A DNA stretch of 64,000 nucleotides from Streptomyces tsukubensis (GCF_009296025.1 NZ_CP045178.1:3534001-3598000); one strand, 5' to 3'. Numbered from the stretch's first letter, positions 18,307-29,935 are shown. The notes: generated by a model from the sequence alone, not told the origin. Translations and numbers: made by a program.

Positions 18307-19334
18307 GCGCCGACAGCGCCACCCTCACCAGGCCCACCAGCGAGCCGTCGGGCGCGCGCCCCGGTGTGCTCCACGGTCTGACATGGCTGGTCTGGCGCCA
18401 GCACCGGGCAGCGGCCTGGACGGCCCTCGCGCTGCTGGTCGTCATCGCGGGCGCAGCCGTCTACCTGCACTCCGCCACCACCTCGTACCAGAGCGCCAAC
18501 CACATCACCGGCTGCACACTGTTCGGCGGCGGCAAGCGCTGCGAGAGCAACCAGGAAGCGATCTGGGACTACCGCGAGAAGTACCGCGACGGACTGCGGT
18601 ACGTGTCGCTGCTTGGTCTGGCGGTGCCGTTCCTCGGCGGGCTGTTCGTCGGCGCCCCGCTGATCGCCCGCGAACTGGAGGCGGGCACCCACCGGCTCGT
18701 CTGGGCACAGTCGGTGACCCGCACCCGCTGGCTCGCCCACAAGCTGGCTCTCCCGCTCGTCGCGATGCTGGTGTTCTCCGCCCTCACCAGCTGGATCGTC
18801 TCGTGGATGGTGACGGGCGCGGGCCAGGCCACGATCGGTCTCTACTGGTACGACCGCGTCAACTTCGTACCGATGGGGCCCGCTCTCGTCGGCTACTCCC
18901 TGTTCTTCATCGCGCTCGGTGCCGCGACCGGCGCCCTCCTGCGCAAGACAGTGACAGCGATGGCGGTGACCCTCGCGGGTTCCGGGCTCGTGTTCGGGCT
19001 CGTCAGCTGGGTCAGGCCGCACCTGGTGGGGCAGGTCTCCACCCTCACCAAGGGTGCCATTCCCAACAACGAGCTCGACTGGATCCAGGGCAGCGGCCCC
19101 GCCACCCAGGCCGGCCACCGCTTCCCTTCGAGCTTCTGCGACTCCGCCATGGGCCAAGGCGACGGCGCCTACGAGAAGTGCCTGAACAAGGCGGGCGCCA
19201 CGTACGACTGGACCGATCTCCACCCCATATCCCACATGCGTGAACTGCAGTTCGCCGAAGCCGGGGTGTGCGTCGTGCTCGCCGCACTCCTCCTGGGCCT
19301 CACCTGGTGGTGGGTGGGCCGCCGCGCCTACTGA
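18303..19334 (+). CDS. ABC transporter permease
   Basis: A 343-residue membrane protein with about six hydrophobic segments (for example ALLVVIAGAAVYLHS near the start, LLGLAVPFLGGLFVGAPLI in the middle and AGVCVVLAALLLGLTWWW at the end) in the ABC-2 style. It has an extracytoplasmic loop between segments 1 and 2 containing two Cys. ATG overlaps the ATPase stop by four bases, showing translational coupling. A strong hairpin follows. It works with the upstream ATPase as an exporter. Confidence 0.88.
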   Translation: MSADSATLTRPTSEPSGARPGVLHGLTWLVWRQHRAAAWTALALLVVIAGAAVYLHSATTSYQSANHITGCTLFGGGKRCESNQEAIWDYREKYRDGLRYVSLLGLAVPFLGGLFVGAPLIARELEAGTHRLVWAQSVTRTRWLAHKLALPLVAMLVFSALTSWIVSWMVTGAGQATIGLYWYDRVNFVPMGPALVGYSLFFIALGAATGALLRKTVTAMAVTLAGSGLVFGLVSWVRPHLVGQVSTLTKGAIPNNELDWIQGSGPATQAGHRFPSSFCDSAMGQGDGAYEKCLNKAGATYDWTDLHPISHMRELQFAEAGVCVVLAALLLGLTWWWVGRRAY

Positions 19335-19367
19335 ACCCATCGGTTCCGCCTCGCGCCGCCGTGTGTA

Positions 19368-19407
19368 CGGGCCCGCTCCCCGCGTCCTTGGACGCGGAGC
19401 GGGCCCG
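19368..19407 (+). terminator. GC-rich hairpin after the ABC operon
   Basis: The left arm 19368-19387 and the right arm 19390-19407 pair fully except for a two-base bulge in the left arm, with a two-base apparent loop (tt). It is 34 bases after the permease stop. Confidence 0.75.
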
Positions 19408-19571
19408 CAGGCGTTACCCCTGGTCACCCTCGTCCCGTGGGCCCCACGACCCGGTCCACATGGGCAGAGCGTGTGACAGCCGCCCCCCACGGCTGCCGTA
19501 TCCGCCATGAACAAGGCAAACTGGCGGAGGCGAACATGAAGGCCGGTCATATTTGAGGAGCAGGGGCAGCG

Positions 19572-22500
19572 ATGGACGGTGCACCGCGAGGACCGCGGCG
19601 GCTTGAGGCTGCGCCGGCGCGCGGGGAAGAGAAGCCGCCCACCGCGGCCGGGGAGGAGCCGCGGGCGCGGGAGACGCCGACGCCGGAAAGGCCGACGCGG
19701 GGGACATCGGCGTGGGAGCGGCCGACGCGGGAGACATCGGCACGGGAGACGCAGCCCGCCCTGCGTTTCGGCGTCCTGGGACCCGTCCGCGCCTGGCGCG
19801 ACGGCGAACCCCTCGCCACGGGTTCCCCACAGCAGCGTGCGCTGCTCGCGGCGCTGCTGCTGCGCGACGGGAGGACCGCCACCGCCCACGAGTTGATCGA
19901 CGGACTGTGGGGCGAGGAGCCGCCGTCCCGGGCCCTGGCCACGATCCGCACGTACGCCTCCCGGCTGCGCAAGGTCTTCGGCGACGGCATCCTCGCCAGC
20001 GAGGCGGGCGGCTACGCGATACGGACCGAGGGCGAGGCCCTGCTCGACCTGACCGTCGCGCAGGAACTGGCCGCGGAGGCCGAGAAGGCGCGCGACGCAG
20101 GCGACCTCTCCCACGCCCGTCACGTCCTCCACGAGGCCCTCGCGCTGTGGGACGGCGAGCCCCTCGCCCACGTCCCCGGGCCCTACGCGCAGACCCAGCG
20201 CACCCGGATCGCCGAGTGGCAGCTCCAGCTCCTCGAATCGCGCCTCGACATGGACCTGGAACAGGGCTGCCACGCCGAGGCGGTGTCGGAGCTGACGGCG
20301 CTTACCGCCGCGCACCCGCTCCAGGAACGGCTGCGCGAACTGCTGATGGTGGCGCTCTACCGCAGCGGCAGGCAGGCCGAGGCACTCGCCGTGTACGCGG
20401 ACACCCGCAGGCTCCTCGCCGAAGAACTGGGCGTCGACCCGCGCCCCGGGCTCAAGGACCTGCAACGCCGCATCCTGGAGGTCGACCCCGCCCTCGCGGA
20501 GCCCGCGGCACCCGCGCCGGAACCGGTGGCCACGGCCCCGAGGCCCGCCCAGCTCCCCGCGACCGTCCCCGACTTCACGGGACGCGAGGCGTTCGTCAAG
20601 GAACTGAGCGACATCCTGGCCGCAGCCGACGGCGGCCGGGTCATGGCGGTCTCCGCGGTCGCCGGGATCGGTGGTGTCGGCAAGACGACCCTCGCCGTCC
20701 ACGTGGCACACGCGGCCCGCGCCCACTTCCCCGACGGCCAGCTCTACGTCAACCTCCAGGGTCCTGGGCAGCGGCCCACGGAACCGGAGACCGTGCTCGG
20801 CTCGTTCCTCCGGGCCCTCGGCACCCCCGACTCGGCGATACCCGACACGGCGGAGGAGCGGGCCGCGCTCTACCGTTCCGCGCTCGACGGCAGGCGCGTC
20901 CTCGTCCTGCTGGACAACGCGCGGGACGCGGCACAGGTCAGGGCGTTGCTGCCGGGCACCGAGGGGTGCGCGGCGCTGGTCACGAGCCGGGCCAGGATGG
21001 TCGACCTGGCCGGCGCCCACCTCGTGGACCTCGACGTGATGTCGCCCGAGGAGGCGCTGGAACTCTTCACCAGGATCGTCGGCGAGGAGCGGGTGGTGGC
21101 CGGCGAACGCGAGTCGGCCCTCGACGTGGTCGCCGCCTGCGGTTTCCTGCCGCTCGCCATCAGGATCGCCGCGTCCAGGCTGGCCGCGCGCCGCACCTGG
21201 ACCGTGTCAGTACTCGCGGCGAAACTCGCCGACGAACGGCGCAGGCTCGACGAGCTCCAGGCCGGTGACCTGGCGGTGGCCGCCACCTTCGAACTCGGCT
21301 ACGGCCAGCTCGAACCCGCCCAGGCCCGCGCCTTCCGGCTGCTGGGGCTTGCCGACGGCCCCGACGTCTCCCTGCACGCCGCCGCCGCCCTCCTCGACCT
21401 GCCCGCCGAGGCCGCCGAGGACGTTCTCGAATCGCTGGTCGACACCTCACTGCTCGAATCGGCCGCGCCTGGCCGCTACCGCTACCACGATCTGGTCAGG
21501 CTCTACGCGCGTGCGTGCGCAGAACGCGACGAGCAGCCCGCGGAACAGCGGGCACAGGCCCGCTCACGGCTGCTGGACTTCTACCTGGCGTCCGCCTCCG
21601 CCGTGTACGCCTCCGAGCGGCCGGGCGACCGGCTCGTGGAACACCTCGTACCGACGCGCTACGCCGGTCTCGCCTTCCCCGACAGGCACGCGGCGCAGGA
21701 CTGGCTGTACGCGGAGGCCAACTGCCTGCTGACCTACGTCAGGCAGTGCGCGCTCGACGCGGAGACGCTGCCGCGCGCGGTCGACCTGCTGTGGACCACC
21801 CATGACTTGAACGAGTCGGGGGCCAACAGCAAGGAGTACGAGGCGACCGCGCGGGCGGTCCTGAAGGCGGCCCGCGCCCACGGGAACACCAGGGCCCAGG
21901 CCAGGACGCTGATCGTGCTCCTCGACGTGCACCACATATCGGGCCGATTCAAGGCGGCCGACGAGGAGGCGGCGGAGGCCATCGCCATCGCGCAGGACTC
22001 CGACGACCTGCTGCCGGTCTGCTGGGCGAGCAACGCGCGCGGAGTCATCGCCCTCTACCAGAACAGGCACGCGGACGGAGAAGCCCATCTCTCGCTCGCC
22101 ATAGAGCACTTCACCTCGCTCGGCGACCGGCCGGGCGAGGCCAGCGCGCTCTGCAACCTCTCCCGCATCCACCTCGCCACGGGTCGCACCGCCAGCGCGG
22201 TGTCACTGGCCGAGCAGGGCATCGCCATCTACGACGCCATGGGCAACACGATGCGTGGCGCCAACGGCCGTTACGCGCTCGGCCTCGCCCTCACGGAGAG
22301 CGGCAGGCACGAGGAGGCGGGGGCGCGCCTCGGCGAGGCCCTGGACTCCTTCAGGGACAGCAGGCAGCGGCTGTGGGAGGGCATGACCCTGTTCCGTCTC
22401 GCGGAGGTGGACCTCGCCGCACGCAGGCCGATGCAGGCCGCGGCCAACGCGGACACCGCGCTGACGGTACTGCGGGGCATCGGCGGCGAGTGGCGGCGCG

Positions 22501-22658
22501 GCAACGTCCTCACGGTGCTGGGCCGTGCCCTCGACGCCATCGGCCAGAGCGACCGTGCGCGGGTCTGCTGGCGGGAGGCGGCACGGATCTACGAGGAGCT
22601 GGGCTCGCCCGAGGCCGAGGAGGTCAGGGAGTTGCTGACACCGGTGCAGGCGGCCTGA
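19572..22658 (+). CDS. afsR: AfsR, SARP-type global regulator with NB-ARC ATPase and TPR domains
   Basis: A 1028-residue regulator of antibiotic production. The first 55 residues are low complexity (PTRGTSAWERPTR-type repeats). Residues ~57-310 hold the OmpR/PhoB-like winged helix and bacterial transcriptional activator domain (FGVLGPVRAW; TIRTYASRLRKVF; LYRSGRQAEALAVYADTRR). The middle is an NB-ARC ATPase with P-loop 'GIGGVGKTT' near residue 370 and Walker B 'VLVLLDNARD' near 440. The C-terminal third has tetratricopeptide repeats. In S. coelicolor AfsR is phosphorylated on Ser/Thr by AfsK and other kinases, then binds the afsS promoter and recruits RNA polymerase. The match to AfsR, recalled from family knowledge, is very close through the first 700 residues. 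afsS lies 489 bases downstream and afsK 2 kb further on the other strand. A terminator-like hairpin follows the stop. Confidence 0.96.
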   Translation: MDGAPRGPRRLEAAPARGEEKPPTAAGEEPRARETPTPERPTRGTSAWERPTRETSARETQPALRFGVLGPVRAWRDGEPLATGSPQQRALLAALLLRDGRTATAHELIDGLWGEEPPSRALATIRTYASRLRKVFGDGILASEAGGYAIRTEGEALLDLTVAQELAAEAEKARDAGDLSHARHVLHEALALWDGEPLAHVPGPYAQTQRTRIAEWQLQLLESRLDMDLEQGCHAEAVSELTALTAAHPLQERLRELLMVALYRSGRQAEALAVYADTRRLLAEELGVDPRPGLKDLQRRILEVDPALAEPAAPAPEPVATAPRPAQLPATVPDFTGREAFVKELSDILAAADGGRVMAVSAVAGIGGVGKTTLAVHVAHAARAHFPDGQLYVNLQGPGQRPTEPETVLGSFLRALGTPDSAIPDTAEERAALYRSALDGRRVLVLLDNARDAAQVRALLPGTEGCAALVTSRARMVDLAGAHLVDLDVMSPEEALELFTRIVGEERVVAGERESALDVVAACGFLPLAIRIAASRLAARRTWTVSVLAAKLADERRRLDELQAGDLAVAATFELGYGQLEPAQARAFRLLGLADGPDVSLHAAAALLDLPAEAAEDVLESLVDTSLLESAAPGRYRYHDLVRLYARACAERDEQPAEQRAQARSRLLDFYLASASAVYASERPGDRLVEHLVPTRYAGLAFPDRHAAQDWLYAEANCLLTYVRQCALDAETLPRAVDLLWTTHDLNESGANSKEYEATARAVLKAARAHGNTRAQARTLIVLLDVHHISGRFKAADEEAAEAIAIAQDSDDLLPVCWASNARGVIALYQNRHADGEAHLSLAIEHFTSLGDRPGEASALCNLSRIHLATGRTASAVSLAEQGIAIYDAMGNTMRGANGRYALGLALTESGRHEEAGARLGEALDSFRDSRQRLWEGMTLFRLAEVDLAARRPMQAAANADTALTVLRGIGGEWRRGNVLTVLGRALDAIGQSDRARVCWREAARIYEELGSPEAEEVRELLTPVQAA

Positions 22659-22666
22659 GGGGCTGA

Positions 22667-22698
22667 GGGGGCGTCCGGCCTCGGCCGGGGCGCTCCCC
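22667..22698 (+). terminator. Hairpin after afsR
   Basis: The inner arms ccggcc (22675-22680) and ggccgg (22683-22688), with outer gggg...cccc pairing through two small bulges, are followed by ttttcc. This is one of the few structures here with a short T-run. Confidence 0.6.
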
Positions 22699-22720
22699 TT
22701 TTCCGCAGTAACGGGGCGGC

Positions 22721-22863
22721 GCGTCTCCAAGGGTGCCCCGTTTCCGGGGCGGCTTGCCTCCAAGGGTGCCCTGTGTCCGGAGCGGAGCGCCTCCAAGGGT
22801 GCCCCCGTGTCCGGGGCCTCCGTGTCCGGGGCCTCCGTGTCCGGGGCCTCCGTGTCCGGGCTG
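22721..22863. repeat. Composite tandem repeats between afsR and afsS
   Basis: Three copies of ctccaagggtgccc about 30-35 bases apart are followed by four copies of a 15-16 base unit (cgtgtccggggcct). The region has no coding support and separates the afsR terminator from the afsS promoter. Confidence 0.7.
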
Positions 22864-22903
22864 CCGCATGCCGGGACCGCATACCGGACGGGGCACCGGT
22901 TGC

Positions 22904-22940
22904 CGTTCATCGTTCGTTTATCGGCTTCGGTCATTCTCTG
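22904..22940 (+). promoter_or_regulatory. Candidate afsS promoter with AfsR-type heptamer repeats
   Basis: The adjacent heptamers cgttcat (22904-22910) and cgttcgt (22911-22917) lie in an AT-richer island, followed by a possible -10 element (cattct, 22932-22937). In S. coelicolor AfsR binds direct repeats containing CGTTCA that overlap the -35 region of afsS. The site is about 210 bases upstream of the afsS ATG, a long leader. Confidence 0.5.
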
Positions 22941-23147
22941 GTCAGTCGATCCGTCGCGTCGGGGGGCAGACGGGTCGCCGGGAAGGGCCTCGCCCGTACG
23001 AACTAGGGTGAGCGGCCCGGAAGGGCCCGTCCGGCCGCCTCGGGGGAGCGGCTGGACGGGCTCCCGCCCTCCCAGGGAGGGCAGTACGGCACCCGGCACA
23101 CCCGCCGGGCCGCCAGAGCCACCGCACACCGAGGAGAGTTGGCCACC

Positions 23148-23339
23148 ATGGGCGACCCCAAGAACGACGAGACGGTCATCAAGCCGCAGGACATCCACGC
23201 GACGGCCGCAGAGGGCGGCGAGCAGCCGGCCGAGGAAAAGCTGAAGGCGCAGGGTGACATCCACGCCACCGGCGGCGAAGCGACGACGCTGGGCGACATA
23301 CACGCGACATCCGAGCCGGAGAAGCCCAAGAAGAGCTGA
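23148..23339 (+). CDS. afsS: AfsS, small sigma-like regulator of secondary metabolism
   Basis: A 63-residue acidic protein, exactly the length I recall for S. coelicolor AfsS. Its hallmark is three repeats ending D-I-H-A-T at residues 15-19, 37-41 and 50-54 (QDIHAT, GDIHAT, GDIHAT). ATG at 23148 has GAGGAG eleven bases upstream; an in-frame TTG at 23139 is too close to that site. afsS is the direct target of AfsR and, when induced, raises expression of actinorhodin and undecylprodigiosin pathway regulators in S. coelicolor; the biochemical mechanism of AfsS is still not established. No helix or HTH is apparent. The location just downstream of afsR confirms the call. Confidence 0.95.
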   Translation: MGDPKNDETVIKPQDIHATAAEGGEQPAEEKLKAQGDIHATGGEATTLGDIHATSEPEKPKKS

Positions 23340-23344
23340 CGCCT

Positions 23345-23460
23345 GAGGCCCGGGGGGCCTAGGGGGCCGGAGAACCTGGGGCCGGGGGGAGCTTGGGGCC
23401 GGGGGGCCTGAAGCCAGCAGCCCGGGGCCGGGGGTCGGGGGCCGGGGAAGACTTTCCTCC
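23345..23460. repeat. G-tract-rich region after afsS
   Basis: Runs of four to six G alternate with short spacers on the plus strand (ggggcc, ggggggagc, ggggccggggggcc and similar). Many runs of at least four G within 110 bases allow G-quadruplex formation. The rest of the gap to 23664 shows nothing recognisable. Confidence 0.6.
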
Positions 23461-23664
23461 CCACGGGGGCCGGTGCGAGTGGTGCGGGTGGGGGAACCAC
23501 AGCACCGGATGATGAGCGGGGGTCCTCCCCGGCAGGGCGACGGGCCCGCCGGGGAAGGGCCCCCGCCTGCTGTCCGGCGCCGCCTGCCGTCTGGCGTCCC
23601 TCACCCACCCGGCGTAGCGTCGAAACGGAATGGGGCCGGGTTCCACGAGTCTGGAGGTCACCGG

Positions 23665-24471
23665 ATGGTACGGAACGTGATCGGCGCGGTCCTCGCCGTC
23701 CTCGGCGGTGCCGCCGCGATGGGAAGCCCCTTCCGTGAGTGGTACGACAAGCGGCTCGGCCGCGAGTACCAGCTCTCTCAACTCTTCGAACCGCACGGCG
23801 TCACCGGCGCGCACGCGACCCTGATGTGGTCGCTGTTCCTGCCGTTCCTCGTCGCCGCGGTACTGATCCTGTTCGGCATCCTGGCGCGCTCCAGGCTGCT
23901 CGTGGCCACCGCCGGGGTCATCGTGCTCGGCTTCACCGTGCTGTGGATGGTGCGGGTGGCGCAGGCCAACGGCGGCAGTCTCACCCTGAATTCGGACGGC
24001 TCGGGGCTCGGCCAGGGCGTCGCGGGCGCCGCGGGCGGAGGTGTGCTGCTGCTGCTCGCCGCCGCCGTCATGAGCGGGCGCCACCAGGGGAGGCGCCGCA
24101 GGCGGGCACACGGTGGGCCTGGCGACGACGATACGTACGCCGACTATCGCGAACCGCACGCCCCGGAACCGACTCCTGGAGCCTCACCCTACGGTCCAGG
24201 ACAGAACACGGGCTCGGGCTACGGAGCTTCAGGACACGGGACGACGGGCTACGGATCGGCCGGTTACGGATCGACGGGCCACGACCCGGCAGGGCACGGC
24301 TCGACAGGACACGGCTCGGCAGGACACGACGAACCCGAGCGTGACCCCTCCCGTGACCGCGACTGGCCGCAGGAGCCCCCGCAGTCGGGAAACACCCAGC
24401 GGATGGGCACAGTGCGCGGCGACGAGCCGTATCAGCCCCCGCCCCGGCGGGACTCCTCGGACGGCTGGTGA
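23665..24471 (+). CDS. Small integral membrane protein with Gly/Tyr/His-rich tail
   Basis: A 268-residue protein. ATG 23665 has GGAGG nine bases upstream. There are four hydrophobic segments: residues 4-20 (VIGAVLAVLGGAAAMG), ~56-75, ~80-98 and ~124-140. The loop between segments 1 and 2 contains a charged region, 'REWYDKRLGREYQLSQLFE'. The cytoplasmic tail is rich in repeated G-H-G-S-T/A and Y-G-S motifs and ends in charged residues. I do not know a function. The arrangement between afsS and the convergent afsK gene appears conserved in Streptomyces (SCO4424 position, from memory), which hints at an envelope role in AfsK signalling; this is inference. Confidence 0.85.
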   Translation: MVRNVIGAVLAVLGGAAAMGSPFREWYDKRLGREYQLSQLFEPHGVTGAHATLMWSLFLPFLVAAVLILFGILARSRLLVATAGVIVLGFTVLWMVRVAQANGGSLTLNSDGSGLGQGVAGAAGGGVLLLLAAAVMSGRHQGRRRRRAHGGPGDDDTYADYREPHAPEPTPGASPYGPGQNTGSGYGASGHGTTGYGSAGYGSTGHDPAGHGSTGHGSAGHDEPERDPSRDRDWPQEPPQSGNTQRMGTVRGDEPYQPPPRRDSSDGW

Positions 24472-24670
24472 TCGACAGCATGTGATCGACGGCTGGTGAC
24501 CGTGGGCCGACCGGTGCCGGTGCGGGACATGCCGTGCGGGACGTGCCGGGCGCCGGCCACCCGCTGAGTGACGCGAACAGTGACACGAGGGCGAAAAGTG
24601 ACGCGACCGCGGACAGAGGCCGTGCCCGCCCCTACTCCCCGCCCGCCGTCCGCACGCGCCCAGGCCCACG

Positions 24671-27178
<2,508 letters not shown>

Positions 27179-27572
27179 TTGCCCTGCCACCTCCCCGTAC
27201 GGGGCCGCCCTCGCAGCCTCGTGCAGCGTCTCACCCCTCAGCACCGCTGAGCGGCGCACGCACCCCCGATTGTTCCTGTCCTGGCCGGTGGTTGCGAACC
27301 CGGGGGCGGATCGGGGTGTCTCGTACCCATCCGGGACGTCTCCGCCCCGACCGGGCGGTATTGGGGGTGTGGAAGGAGGCCGAGTTGCCGACGAGCGTAC
27401 TGCGGGCGGGTGTTGTCGCTCCGCGAGCGGCCGGATCCGGTGAGGGCGGCTCAGGAACGGGCCGAGTTCAGCCCGCTCGGCGCTATCGACACGCTTCACC
27501 CACGCAACCCACTCAGCCCACTCGACATGCCCGGCCACGTCCGGCCTGTCCGGCATATCCGGCCTGTCCGAC

Positions 27573-27626
27573 CGATTCAGCCCGTCCGGCCGATTCAGCC
27601 CGTCCGGCCGATTCAGCCCGTCCGGC
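27573..27626. repeat. Three 18-bp tandem repeats upstream of afsK
   Basis: Three exact copies of cgattcagcccgtccggc lie at 27573-27590, 27591-27608 and 27609-27626. They sit just after the VOC gene stop and about 400 bases upstream of the afsK start, so they may belong to the VOC gene terminator or to the afsK control region. Confidence 0.85.
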
Positions 27627-27630
27627 CGGT

Positions 27631-28488
27631 TCAACCCTGAAGGACACCGAAGGCCGCGCCCTGATTGTCGGCGAGGACGGCCATACGCCCGTACCGGATG
27701 TCGACGGGCGGCGTCAGGACCCGGCCGCCGAGTCCGACCGCCACGTCCACCGAGGCGTCACAGTCGGTGACGGAGAAGTACACGCGGAAGTGCGGAGGGA
27801 GTACCAAGGGCACGTCGTCCCCGAAGACGGCCCGTCCGCCGATCGCCGTCCCGGGCCCTGGTTTCTCACCCTTCGGTGACCACAGAAGGAAGCGGTCCGC
27901 GGCCGCGGCCGTGTGCCCGCCCTCGCCCTTGTCGTCGCCCTCGCCCTTGTCGTCGCCCTCGCCCTTGTCCCTGCCCTTGGCTGTGTCCTCGGCCTCATCG
28001 GCGTACACGTAACCGAAGACCTCCTCGTAGAACGCGTCGGCCGTCCCCGCGTCCCTGGTGTACAGCTCGGTCCAGCAGAAACCGCCGGGCTCCCGTACCA
28101 CCTCGAAACCCTCGTGGTCGCCCGCCTCCCAGACCCCGAAGACGGCGCCCCCGGGGTCTGCGGCGACCGCGAGTGCGCCCAGCGGGCCCACGCGCCGCGG
28201 GTCGGTGACGAGCTGTCCGCCGGCCGGGCCGATCCTGGCGGCGAGGGCGGCCGCGTCGGGCGTCGCGAAATAGACGGTCCAGGCGGTCGGCAACCTGCCG
28301 TCCTGCTTGCGGTGGAGCCCCGCGGCCTTCCGCTGCCCCCGGTAGGCCATCGTGTACTGCTCCTGGGTGTGACCGAGGCCTTCGCCGAACGTCCAGCCGA
28401 GTACCTCGCCGTAGAAACGGCGGCCCGCCGCCACGTCGGACAGCGCGGCCTCCACCCAGCAGGGGGCACCTTCCGCGAATGCGGTCAT
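27631..28488 (-). CDS. VOC (glyoxalase/bleomycin-resistance fold) protein, possible KbpA counterpart
   Basis: A 285-residue protein of two VOC modules. ATG 28488 has GGGAGG seven bases upstream. The first module runs from '[20 protein letters not shown]' to '[16 protein letters not shown]'; the second starts '[20 protein letters not shown]' and ends '[10 protein letters not shown]'. Between them in the second module is an inserted charged repeat (three KGEGD units). It lies upstream of afsK on the same strand with 452 bases between. In S. coelicolor the AfsK inhibitor KbpA is encoded next to afsK; I believe it is a VOC-type protein, but I cannot confirm that this is the counterpart. Metal-ligand positions are not obvious, so a binding role is as likely as catalysis. 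Confidence 0.85.
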   Translation of the reverse strand: MTAFAEGAPCWVEAALSDVAAGRRFYGEVLGWTFGEGLGHTQEQYTMAYRGQRKAAGLHRKQDGRLPTAWTVYFATPDAAALAARIGPAGGQLVTDPRRVGPLGALAVAADPGGAVFGVWEAGDHEGFEVVREPGGFCWTELYTRDAGTADAFYEEVFGYVYADEAEDTAKGRDKGEGDDKGEGDDKGEGGHTAAAADRFLLWSPKGEKPGPGTAIGGRAVFGDDVPLVLPPHFRVYFSVTDCDASVDVAVGLGGRVLTPPVDIRYGRMAVLADNQGAAFGVLQG

Positions 28489-28668
28489 CGTCCGCCTCCC
28501 GTATCGGTCCACAGTGTGCGCACAGGTTGCACCGAGGGTATTCGAATAACTCAAGGGGCGCATCGTGGAGGCGGTTGTCCGGGGGACCACGGGGCATTCC
28601 AGAGCATTCCGGGACGGATTAGCAGGGAGAAACGGGACAGAGACGGGTAGCCGGGAGGCCGGATGCGA

Positions 28669-28764
28669 GGAGAGATATACACGGACGGATACGTGGGCGC
28701 ATACGCGGACAGTTACGCGGGTGGATACACGAGCGCATACCCGGGTGCATACACGGACGGATTA
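28669..28764. repeat. Degenerate 12-base repeats
   Basis: Short units of the type ggatacacgg / gcatacgcgg repeat about eight times. If translated from 28663 they give a Tyr/Gly pattern (YxxxY), but the frame then runs into unlike sequence. They lie in the 480-base gap between divergent genes for the VOC protein and the TetR regulator, which otherwise shows an AT-richer segment at 28815-28840 that may hold promoter elements. Confidence 0.5.
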
Positions 28765-28968
28765 AGGATCACCCGAGAACAGATCGCCCACGTGGAGACC
28801 GCATACCGGCAGACAGGGCAAGAGCAACATAATTGTGGCCCACAGCCGGGGCCAATGGACGGGAATGGGAGATGGATCAACACGGACATCACCCCCTGTT
28901 TTCCACGTGTCCGCCCCATTTGCAGTCGGCCGAATCGCGCTCAGTTCTCGCCTCGGTAAGCTGACGGC

Positions 28969-29616
28969 ATGACAGGACAAGTACGTACCGTCGACGGTCG
29001 CGTGGCCGGACGACGCGGCCAGGCGACACGTCAGAAACTACTCGACTGCCTCAGCGAGATGCTCAGCACATCGCCCTACCGGGACGTCAAAGTCATTGAT
29101 GTCGCCCGGAAGGCGGGCACCTCTCCCGCCACCTTCTACCAGTACTTCCCCGACGTCGAAGGGGCAGTTCTGGAGATCGCGGAGGAAATGGCGTCAGAAG
29201 GCGCCGGGTTGGCCGAACTGCTGGAAGGCCGCACCTGGGTCGGCAAGGCGGGATGGCAGACCGCGCAGGGACTTGTGGACGGATTCCTCGATCTCTGGCG
29301 CAAAAACGAAGCGATTCTCCGTGTGGTGGATCTGGGTTCCGCCGAGGGCGACAAGCGGTTCTACAAGATCCGCATGAAGATCCTCAACTCGGTGAACAGT
29401 TCACTGTCGTCCGCGGTCAAGGATCTCCAGTCCAAGGGAAAGGTCGACAAGGACGTCAACCCGGCCGCCGTCGCGGGCTCCCTCGTCACGATGCTCGCCG
29501 GTGTGGCCTCCCACCAGAAGGGGTTCCAGACCTGGGGCGTCAAGCAGCCCGAACTCAAGCCGAACCTCGCCCTGCTGGTCTACCTGGGCGTGACGGGCAA
29601 GAAGCCCACGAAGTAG
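28969..29616 (+). CDS. TetR-family transcriptional regulator
   Basis: A 215-residue regulator. The N-terminal HTH reads 'GRRGQATRQKLLDCLSEML', 'YRDVKVIDVARKAGTSPATF' and 'YQYFPDVEGAVLEIAEEM', which is classic TetR. The C-terminal ligand domain contains 'GKAGWQTAQGLVDGFLDLW' and ends in a Lys-rich tail. ATG 28969 has no strong ribosome site. The target is unknown; the divergent neighbour is the VOC gene and the codirectional neighbour is a PNPOx-like flavoprotein. Counterpart from memory: SCO4421. Confidence 0.92.
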   Translation: MTGQVRTVDGRVAGRRGQATRQKLLDCLSEMLSTSPYRDVKVIDVARKAGTSPATFYQYFPDVEGAVLEIAEEMASEGAGLAELLEGRTWVGKAGWQTAQGLVDGFLDLWRKNEAILRVVDLGSAEGDKRFYKIRMKILNSVNSSLSSAVKDLQSKGKVDKDVNPAAVAGSLVTMLAGVASHQKGFQTWGVKQPELKPNLALLVYLGVTGKKPTK

Positions 29617-29840
29617 CGGGGCGGTACCGAACAGACAACCGGGCGGTACCGCCGGCTGCACCACGGGCCTCCCCCACCGGGTCTCCCCACCAGGCCCAGC
29701 CAACAGACCCACCCGTGTGGGACCAACCACCAAGGGTCCAGTTACCGGACCACCTCACCGCACCGCCGGGACGCGCGGGCTCGCCCCCGCCCGACCGGAG
29801 GCTCCCCCCCTACCACCAGAGCTCCCACCCCATACACCCT

Positions 29841-29880
29841 CGTCCGAACGTCCGAACGTCCGAACGTCCGAACGTCCGAA
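29841..29880. repeat. Five 8-bp tandem repeats
   Basis: Five exact copies of cgtccgaa fill 29841-29880, 55 bases upstream of the PNPOx-like gene start. The 320-base gap has no other recognisable feature. Copy-number change here could alter promoter spacing. Confidence 0.9.
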
Positions 29881-29935
29881 GACGGCCCGCGGAGGTCGTA
29901 CGGCGTACCCGGCCGCCCGGCGGGACAATCGCCGT

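Noticed and set aside
18213..21020. A 935-codon open frame on the minus strand opposite the ABC permease and afsR
   Set aside because: Shadow of high-GC coding sequence. Composition is repeat-like Arg/Gly/His with no domain, while the opposite strand encodes well-known proteins.
28663..28959. Possible 98-residue protein with YxxxY repeats
   Set aside because: The Tyr/Gly pattern is produced by 12-base DNA repeats; the frame then changes character and has no ribosome site.
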